DNA from: JBEKIK01 sp963838495
Lineage (GTDB): Bacteria; Planctomycetota; Planctomycetia; Pirellulales; Thermoguttaceae
Direction: 5' to 3'
Length of the DNA: 64,000 nt
Assembly: GCA_963838495.1 (NCBI GenBank)
Contig: CAWIRC010000004.1
Location: 434,001-498,000 of the forward strand
Shown: positions 57,788-64,000 of the stretch, piece after piece
Numbering within the stretch: position 1 is the stretch's first letter
How the letters are laid out: each line of letters begins with the position of its first letter
Made by a program: the position numbers and the translations under genes
The notes under the pieces: model-generated
Database searches by the model: none
The model's input: only the letters and a program-made list of their open reading frames with translations
What the model was told of the DNA's origin: nothing

Positions 57788-58650
57788 TTACGGCTTTGAC
57801 GCCGGATAGGTGACTGTCATGCGATCCATAATCCATCCCTCCTGGCCGCCGGGCAAACGGATCAAGAGCCAATCGCCGCGGCGCTCCAGGAGGCGGAATT
57901 CCGTGCCCTCGGCCAGCTTTTCGCTGAGGGCCGGCTCGTAGCTTTCGGCGTTGCCTTTGCGGGCAACCACATCAGACTCGGTGATCACGCCGTGGACCAC
58001 GCAGTCGAAGCGATACCAATCGTAGGTGGCGGAAACGATCATAATCCCAGTGATCGCCGCGCCGGCCAGCACAAGCCGCCGCCACAACATCCGCCGGGAT
58101 GCAAACAGCATGATTACGGCGAAACAAAACGTCAGCCCAGCCGCCGTGCCCGCCAAGTAGAATTTTTCCGGATAACTTAGCCAGTTCTGCCAGAACATCA
58201 GTGTTTCTGCAATATTCCGGCGGCCCGGCGAATTAGACCCCAGGGCGTAGTGCAAATTTGCCTCGAGATATGGACTGCGAGGGAGATACGCTGCGCCTGC
58301 CGATAAGCCGCGATTGCCCGGCCCGGCTGCCTGGCTCTCATCCAGGCATTGCCCTGGTTGTAGAATACGGCCCCGGAAACTGCCCCGTCGTCGATCATCT
58401 CCTGGTACATGGCGGCGACTTTCAGGAAATCTTCCGGTTTCGCGGCACGGTCGAACGCCGCCTGCGCCGCCTGGAATTTTTGCGCCATCCGCGGATCAAG
58501 ACTCCGTTGGCAGCCCGAAAACGCGGCTAAACCCAAAAATAATATTGCAAATTGCGAAATGCAAATTGCAAATTGCAAATTGCGGTGAGGTTTTCGTTCT
58601 TTGTTTTCGATTCCGGAATTATTCATTTTTTTATTGCTGAAATTCTGCAT
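57788..58650 (-). CDS. BatE-like TPR/SH3 lipoprotein, frameshifted
   Basis: 287 residues if one base is restored at 58287-58290 (read on the minus strand CAGCGTATCTC to CAGCGTTATCTC). ATG 58650 has GAGGGGAG directly upstream. A lipobox (LAAFSGC) follows a hydrophobic core encoded by (AATTTGC)n repeats. Then TPR-like helices (FYNQGNAWMRARQPGRAIAAY), a junction LPRSPYLEANLHYALG, two membrane helices, and a C-terminal SH3-like domain with GDWLLIRLPGGQEGWI. This domain order is that of BatE in the Bat operon. Last gene of the minus-strand operon. Confidence 0.75.
58544..58583. repeat. Heptamer array (GCAATTT)n inside the BatE-like signal peptide
   Basis: About five tandem, slightly imperfect copies of ATTGCAA/GCAATTT. 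On the minus strand they encode NLQFAICISQFAILF, the hydrophobic core before the lipobox. Same unit as at 62812 and 63929. Confidence 0.8.
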
Positions 58651-58654
58651 ATTT

Positions 58655-58773
58655 CTCCCCTCTCCCTTTGGGAGAGGGGCAGGGGGTGAGGGCCTATTGG
58701 GATCATGCAAATTTAACAAGTCATTTTTTATCCAAACGCCCTCACCCTAACCCTCTCCCAGTGGGAGAGGGGA
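58655..58773. repeat. Inverted pair of REP-like palindromes (BIME-like)
   Basis: 58655-58693 (CTCCCCTCTCCC TTT GGGAGAGGGG ... GTGAGGGC, minus-oriented) and 58738-58773 (GCCCTCACCCTAACCCTCTC, then CCA GT GGGAGAGGGG), facing each other 44 bases apart, the same arrangement and nearly the same spacing as at 48469-48588. The first gives the ribosome-binding region of the BatE-like gene. Confidence 0.85.
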
Positions 58774-58887
58774 CAAAGAATCTACAATTTGCACAACTTT
58801 AGTGATTATACTAAAGCGCGACCGACCAAGCTGCCTTGGTGCCCGTCGCGGCTTTGCAAATATCCACTACCCACTGCCCAGTGACCG

Positions 58888-60836
58888 CTATTTTTTCTTC
58901 TTCAATGCGCGGATAACCTCTTCCAAAACTCCCTTGGCATCGCGGCGCAGGGCCTCGCCGGCTTGCAGGCTTGCGCCATAATGGACACTCTCGCAATTTT
59001 CCATGAACCGGCCAGTGCGATTCAATATTTCTCCGTCGATACCCAGCGATTGCATTTTGCGGCAGGCCTCGGCCGGCGTCATGCCCGCCGCCGGCGCATT
59101 GCACCAGTCCGCCACCAGGTTGACGAGCGCCGACTCCAGCCGGTCGGCGCCTTCTCGCACCCGGCCGGCCGACAATTCCTTAATCCCCTGGCTCAGCGAG
59201 CGCCGTGCATTGGCAGGAGCGGAGCGGCGCCGCTGCCGGACTGCGTCGCCGCTTAAGCGCCGCACGCGAACCACTACAAACGCCCCGGCGGCATACAATC
59301 CGACCAGACTGCCCAAGGCGGCCAGCCAGCGCTCGGGCCGGATCGATTCGTCGTTCAATTGGCCCAAGTCGGTAATGTTGGCGTAAATGCCTTCCTGGCG
59401 CGTCTCCAATTCTTTTTCTCCCTGCGGCAAGCTATTCGGCGAGGCGACGATGTCGCGGCCGGCAAGCTTGTCGGCCTTCTCAATGTCGATGGGTATCGGC
59501 GGCGAAGTAAGCGTGACGTACTTTTCCTCTTGCACGTCGAAATACGAAACCGCCAGCGGCGGGAATTCCTTGATGCCCACCGCCAGCGGACGCAATCCGC
59601 AGGTAAACCGCCGCTGGTTGACCTTAGTTTGCTCGGTGGGCTCGTAGACTTTGAAATTCTCGGCGATTTGGGGGATTTTCATGAGATCGGGCATTGTGGC
59701 CCTATCCAGGCTGCCTTGCCCGCTCAGGGTCAAGGTCAGTGTCATGGGATCGCCGGTTTTTGCCTTTCGCGGGGCAAGATCGGCGTCGAAATGAAACTGT
59801 CCGATAGCCCCGATGTAGGTGTCCGGCCGGCCCTCCTCGGGCACGTCCTTGATCTTTACCACCAGCGCCTTGGCCACGGCGTAGATGTCTTTGCTTTTCG
59901 CGGCGCCGGATGAACTGATGCCGCTGACAAAAATCCCTTTCAGCGACACCGGCCCTAACGTGTACTGGTCCACGTTTTTGGCGACAAATGTCCGCTTGAA
60001 CTGGTATCGCCGATAGCCGGTCATCTTGCCCGATTTGTCGGGGAGGCGGATTTTTTGCGGCTCGGGCATATAGGAGACTCGCCCATTCCCAAAAAAAATG
60101 CTGCTTATGTCGTCTTGTCCATAATTGTTAATTGCGAATCCCCCGCCGCGCTGCTTCGTAAAGATTCGAGCCAACGCTGCCAACCGACGTTCGGTTTCAG
60201 GCCCTCGGGCAGGTGTTCGTCCTCCACCCAGGGAATTTGCAGTAGCGGCGGGTTGGTTTGCACGCCCACCGGATTTTCGTCCGCATACGGCTCCGGCAAA
60301 TCCTTCACCGATATGGAAAGTATCACGGTAAACGGCTGAAGTGGATAAACCGAACTCGGCTCGGTGGTTATTTCCATGCGCACGACGTCCTGGTCCTGCG
60401 GGGCAGTAACCACCAGCGACAACTCCTTGCCGCTGAGTTTCTCACCGTCAACCTCGGCCGTGGGAGCGGGTATGGTCAGGTTACCGGTCTTTTTAGGCGT
60501 CAGGCGGTAAACGTATTGGACGCTGCCTTTTATGACCTCCGTTCGCTGGACATTATTATTTATTTGTATGCTGACGCCGCCGGCAAATGATCGTGAACCT
60601 AAAAATGCGACCAGAAAATCGTCAAAGCCATTCAATTCGGGTTTTTGAGGTTTTTCCGCGTTTTTAAGCGTTACTCCATATAACACCGATTCACCTTCAT
60701 AAATCCGGTTGCGATCCATTTCCACGATTAGTTCCGGCTTATCGCCCGCCGCGCGGCATGGCGTCGCCGGCCATGCTATGGCCAGCACGGCGATGAGCAT
60801 TTGAATCGAAACAGTTCTAAGTCGCATGTACATCAT
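58888..60836 (-). CDS. batD: BatD-like protein, frameshifted
   Basis: 649 residues if one base is restored at 60155-60156 (minus strand CGAAGCAG to CGAAAGCAG, giving LRKQRGGGFA). Start ATG 60836 (two more ATGs within four codons). Signal peptide to about PCRAAG; then beta-rich repeats with YEGESVLYGVTLKN, GSRSFAGGVSIQINN, VQYVYRLTPKKTGNLTIP, and in the second frame YRRYQFKRTFVAKN and GDPMTLTLTLSGQG; a membrane helix near residue 500, and a basic cytoplasmic end. This is the BatD architecture. Role in envelope or oxygen-stress fitness is known only by family. Confidence 0.85.
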
Positions 60837-60911
60837 TATATTTCTTGCCTGATAATCCGGAAATACGAGATTATCTCGCTGCCAGGCTCTGCCTGGGAAC
60901 GCCTCGCTCCG

Positions 60912-62855
60912 CTACCAATCCTTTTCCACCTTTTCCGGCCGGTACAAGTAACCTTCCAATTGTTTTTCCAATTCGCGGTGCTGGTCTTGCCGCAGCCGCG
61001 CCTTTTGCAGCACCCCTTCGGCCTGCTGCTTGTTCAGATCGCGCTCGTTTTGTTCCTGCTGCTTCTGTTGCTGATTTTTCTCTTCGTTTTTCTTTTGCTG
61101 ATCCTGTTTGTCTTGGCCTTTTTGCCCCTGGTCCTTTTTTTCTTGTTCCTTCTGCTGATCTTGCTTTTCTTGATTCTTTTTATCTTGATCCTTTTTGTTC
61201 TGATCTTGCTTTTCCTGATCTTTTTTGTCCTTGTCTTTTTTTTCTTGGTCCTTTTTCTCTTGATCTTGTTTTTCCTGATCCTGCTTTTGTTGTTTGGGCA
61301 ACATATCCTTGAGCAGTTTGAGTGCTTCCTGCTGTTTCGGCAAGGCCTCGCCGGCTTTGTCCTCTTCCAACAACTGGGCGGCATCTTCGGCCAGTTTTTC
61401 CACCTTGGGCGCCGATTGCACGCCCAATTGCAGTGCTTCTTTCAAGTCCTTTTGTTGTTCTTGAGCCTTTAATTGTTCGTCGGATTGTTGCTCTTTTTCA
61501 GGCGTCTGGGCGGCATTGGAGGCGGAAGGGGCCGGTTGTGCCTCGATTCGCTCCAATTCCCGGCGGGCCTTGGCCTCGAGAATTCGCCCATATCTGGCGA
61601 TAAATCGCTGGTTCCATGCGGCATCGGCGCCGTCATAAGACTCCTTGGCGCCGGACGGCCGCGTTTGTTTCGCCGTGTCCTTACTCTCATCAGTTTTCTC
61701 TTGATCTTCTGCGGCGGGTGATTGACTGATTAGTTCCTCTTGCCGATTTATTCCCCGCTGGACCAGGTTGGAATATGGCGCCACGACCATGAAGATCTGG
61801 TCGATTTTTTCCACGGCCTGAGTTTGGGAACCGGCGGCATCGGTCAATGACTTATTGGCCAGCGATTCGGCCGCCTTGCCCATCGACTGCCCGACCTCGT
61901 CGGCCAGGCCCTGGAGCAGTTCCACCGCTTTTTGCACGTCGGGGCCGGGCGGCGTTGCCCGGTTCGCGCCGGGCTGTTGCGGCGCGGATAAAGCAGACGA
62001 GATTTTCTCTTCGAGCGGCTGGATTTCCTCGGCCAGAGTGCGCTGGGCGTTCTCGACCGCGCGGATCGCCTCGCGCTGTTGCGGCGAAGGTTTTGCTTTT
62101 TGCAGTTCTTTGCCCGTTTGCATCAGCGATCGTTGTTCGCCTTCCAGCCACTCTAAATATTGCAGGAGGTTCATGGCGTCCCGGAGTTTTTGCCGGTCGC
62201 GCTTCTGCCATACGTCCTGGATGTGTTTGATCCACAGGCGCAGTGTTTCGAGGTTGTAGCGGGCGTCGGCGTTATCGGCATCCATGGCCAGGCAGTCGCG
62301 ATAATGTTTGGCTGCTTGAAAGAGGAATTCCAGGGCGGAGGTGCGGGCCTCGCCTTCGGCCTCCTCGGGTTTTTGCCCCAGTTTTTCCTTGGCCCTGGCC
62401 ACCGCCACGCCGCCGAGGTTGTAGTTTGCCAGTGCCGCCAATTTATGATCCGAGGCCGCCGCGGCTTTTTGGAACTGCTCCACGGCCTTGTCGAACTCTC
62501 CGCCGCCCGCGTATGCGCAGCCCCGGTCAAAGGCGATTTTCAACTCGTTGGGCAGGGCTTCATCAGCCGCGGAAAACGACTCGGCCGCTGATTTGAAGTC
62601 GCCGCCTTGGAATTGGGCGATCCCCTCGCGCACCTTGCCGGCCGCCTCGCCGGAGTCGGCACAAACGGGCGTTATTAAGATCATTGTTACGATTAGCGGT
62701 AATAGAAGGTGCCATGCCCACGCTTGTCGTGGGCATGTGTGACATGCGAGAAGACCTCCGCATGGCCACGCAAGCGTGGCCATGCCACCCAACTTGATCG
62801 CCGGCATCATCCGCAATTTGCAATTTGCGATTTGCAATTTACAATTTGCAATCAT
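60912..62855 (-). CDS. BatC-like TPR protein with a long Lys/Gln/Asp-rich tail
   Basis: 647 residues from ATG 62855, 1 base after the VWA gene stop, with GGGGGAG 8 bases upstream; the frame could extend further but would overlap the VWA gene. A signal-peptide core (HLLLPLIVTMILITPVCA) is preceded by about 45 residues encoded by repeats (heptamers 62812-62852, palindromes 62713-62784). Then TPR helices (AFDRGCAYAGGGEFDKAVEQF, ALANYNLGGVAV, DADNADARYNLETL). Residues about 510-620 are a low-complexity (K/Q/D/E)n tail of KKDQEKQDQ-type units. Position between VWA and BatD genes fits BatC. The repeat-rich N-terminus may be exapted or partly untranslated. Confidence 0.75.
   Translation of the reverse strand: MIANCKLQIANCKLRMMPAIKLGGMATLAWPCGGLLACHTCPRQAWAWHLLLPLIVTMILITPVCADSGEAAGKVREGIAQFQGGDFKSAAESFSAADEALPNELKIAFDRGCAYAGGGEFDKAVEQFQKAAAASDHKLAALANYNLGGVAVARAKEKLGQKPEEAEGEARTSALEFLFQAAKHYRDCLAMDADNADARYNLETLRLWIKHIQDVWQKRDRQKLRDAMNLLQYLEWLEGEQRSLMQTGKELQKAKPSPQQREAIRAVENAQRTLAEEIQPLEEKISSALSAPQQPGANRATPPGPDVQKAVELLQGLADEVGQSMGKAAESLANKSLTDAAGSQTQAVEKIDQIFMVVAPYSNLVQRGINRQEELISQSPAAEDQEKTDESKDTAKQTRPSGAKESYDGADAAWNQRFIARYGRILEAKARRELERIEAQPAPSASNAAQTPEKEQQSDEQLKAQEQQKDLKEALQLGVQSAPKVEKLAEDAAQLLEEDKAGEALPKQQEALKLLKDMLPKQQKQDQEKQDQEKKDQEKKDKDKKDQEKQDQNKKDQDKKNQEKQDQQKEQEKKDQGQKGQDKQDQQKKNEEKNQQQKQQEQNERDLNKQQAEGVLQKARLRQDQHRELEKQLEGYLYRPEKVEKDW
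62713..62784. repeat. Two perfect palindromes of GCCACGCTTGCGTGGC type within the 5' coding end
   Basis: CATGCCCACG-CTTGT-CGTGGGCATG (62713-62737, 10-bp stem) and CATGGCCACGC-AA-GCGTGGCCATG (62761-62784, 11-bp stem), 23 bases apart. In the frame of the BatC-like gene they encode the MATLAWPCGG and CPRQAWAWH segments. Confidence 0.85.
62812..62852. repeat. Heptamer array (GCAATTT)n at the BatC-like start
   Basis: About six near-perfect copies of GCAATTT, ending 3 bases from the ATG at 62855. On the minus strand they encode IANCKLQIANCKL. Confidence 0.8.
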
Positions 62856-62856
62856 A

Positions 62857-63882
62857 TTATTTACTCCCCCGCCCGTTGACCCGGCGGCGATAAACCGGGA
62901 CCAGCCGCTCCAGGGCCAAGAGGGCAATTCCCAAGCCCAGGAAGATCTGATATTGCTCGTGGAAGCGTTTTTGTTTGAGTTTTTCTTCCTCGCCCCGGGC
63001 AAGATTGGCCAGGTGATCTTCGTAGACCTGGCCAAGATCGTAGGCCTTGGTGCCGGCCTTGATATTTGCCCCGCCGGTGGCCAGGGCGATTTGTTCCAGC
63101 AGGTCTTGATTCGTCTTTGACCAATGCTCGGCCTTATCGTCTTCTTTCAGATAAGTAAGTCCCCCGGAGTCGCTGCGTAAGGGGATGCGGGCGCCCTCGG
63201 CGGAATCGCCCAAACCCACGGTGAAGATTTTGATCCCCTTTTCCGCGGCCTGTTTGGCGGCCTCCACCGCATAAGATTCCTGGTCCTCGCCGTCGGTCAA
63301 TAGCACGATGATCTGATCGTGGTCGGCCCTGGGAGGCATGGCTTCCATGGCCTTGCGGATGGCGTCGCCGATGAGCGTGCCGCCGCGCGGCGCACTATGG
63401 GTATCGACCTCGTCGAGGACCGTGCGGAAAAAACCCTCGTCGGTCGTAAGGGGAACCTTGACCACCGGCTTGCCGGCAAAGACGATCAGGCCCACGTGGT
63501 CGCCCGCCAGTTTTTTCAGCAGGTCGCGGATGTCGGATTTCGCCCGGCCCAGGCGGTTTGGGGCCACGTCTTCGGCCAGCATGGAGCGGGAAACGTCCAG
63601 GCAGATAAAGCAATCCACACCGCGCTCAACGGTCTTCTCGAAATACACGCCGAACCGCGGCCTGGCCGCGGCCACGATGATGGCCGCCAGCCCCAAGATC
63701 ACCAATGTTCCCTTTATCCAAGGGCGGGTGCTTATCATCGGGGGCATTAGCCGCGCAAACATCAAGTTATGGACAAACCGGCCGGCCGCCGCCGCACGCT
63801 TGCGCTGGGCATAAATCAATAGCCCCGCAACAAGCGGCAGAATCCAAAGTAACAACAACATACCTGAATGATCGAAGTTCAT
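62857..63882 (-). CDS. BatB/BatA-like von Willebrand factor A protein
   Basis: 341 residues. Membrane helices at about 9-24 and 58-73, a VWA domain, and a C-terminal helix at about 312-328. The MIDAS metal site is complete: DVSRS (Asp96, Ser98, Ser100), GGT (Thr169), and TDGED (Asp197). This helix-helix-VWA-helix layout is that of BatA/BatB. It is the first gene of the visible Bat run: VWA, TPR (BatC-like), BatD, BatE-like. MoxR and DUF58 partners, if present, lie beyond the right edge. Frame intact. Confidence 0.9.
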   Translation of the reverse strand: MNFDHSGMLLLLWILPLVAGLLIYAQRKRAAAAGRFVHNLMFARLMPPMISTRPWIKGTLVILGLAAIIVAAARPRFGVYFEKTVERGVDCFICLDVSRSMLAEDVAPNRLGRAKSDIRDLLKKLAGDHVGLIVFAGKPVVKVPLTTDEGFFRTVLDEVDTHSAPRGGTLIGDAIRKAMEAMPPRADHDQIIVLLTDGEDQESYAVEAAKQAAEKGIKIFTVGLGDSAEGARIPLRSDSGGLTYLKEDDKAEHWSKTNQDLLEQIALATGGANIKAGTKAYDLGQVYEDHLANLARGEEEKLKQKRFHEQYQIFLGLGIALLALERLVPVYRRRVNGRGSK

Positions 63883-63928
63883 TTGTAGAATTATGATCGG
63901 ATTTTAGCTTGTTTTTTCATGTAATATA

Positions 63929-63966
63929 TTGCAAATTGGGAATTGCAAATTTCAAATTGCAAATTG
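63929..63966. repeat. Heptamer array (GCAAATT)n upstream of the VWA gene
   Basis: Four to five imperfect copies of the same unit as at 58544 and 62812, here outside coding sequence. Confidence 0.75.
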
Positions 63967-64000
63967 AACAAAACTAAAGACATGATTTAAGTTTAGAATA

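Noticed and set aside
58544..63966. CRISPR array (repeats in the Bat region)
   Set aside because: The heptamers are direct tandem copies without spacers, and the palindromes are of different families; there are no cas genes.

Overview
The window looks like a chromosomal segment from a Planctomycetota-type bacterium, probably assembled from a metagenome. This is an inference from gene content: an exosortase with a PEP-CTERM protein, a secreted protease fused to autotransporter-type beta-strand repeats, a pseudopilin-like protein with the FWLGG-type body, a Bat (aerotolerance-type) operon, and several families of short palindromic repeats. No rRNA, tRNA, phage, CRISPR or transposase gene was seen.

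Layout. 1-10.2 kb, minus strand: an S1-protease/beta-repeat surface protein running off the left edge, a 1485-residue TPR protein, a VanZ-like protein, a PEP-CTERM protein and a small secreted protein. 10.4-12.3 kb, minus: rmlB-rmlA (dTDP-4-keto-6-deoxyglucose synthesis). 13-17.2 kb, plus: exosortase, Wzc-like chain-length/tyrosine-kinase protein and EpsI-like protein, closed by a terminator. 17.6-43.8 kb, plus: one long polysaccharide cluster with a Wzx-type flippase, many glycosyltransferases, two methyltransferases, an O-antigen ligase/polymerase-like protein, a FAD oxidoreductase, a GT-C-like membrane protein, an ATP-grasp protein, and an fnlBAC-wbuB-wbjF-wbpL-like block for UDP-N-acetyl-L-fucosamine and chain initiation.

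43.8-53.6 kb, plus: the least ordinary part. An AAC(3)-fold acyltransferase, an Asp-box protein, an SDR reductase, an acyl carrier protein, an acyl-activating ligase, LuxE and LuxC homologues, a DegT aminotransferase and a sugar epimerase lie in one direction. Together they could make an acyl or aldehyde-derived decoration for the polysaccharide. A NusG/RfaH-like regulator faces the end of this run. 54.6-56.5 kb: glmS, which feeds amino-sugar synthesis. 56.6-63.9 kb, minus: a pseudopilin-like gene and a Bat operon (VWA protein, TPR protein, BatD, BatE-like).

Two features affect the whole annotation. First, at least 14 single- or double-base indels break otherwise well-conserved genes between about 27 and 60 kb. 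Most fall in short G/C/A runs or GC dinucleotide repeats, so many may be sequence errors; I give the corrected gene spans and mark each break. Second, REP-like GGGAGAGGGG palindromes, (GCAATTT)n heptamer arrays and other palindromes sit at gene edges. In several places they appear to supply the ribosome-binding site, the stop codon or part of the signal peptide of the adjacent gene.
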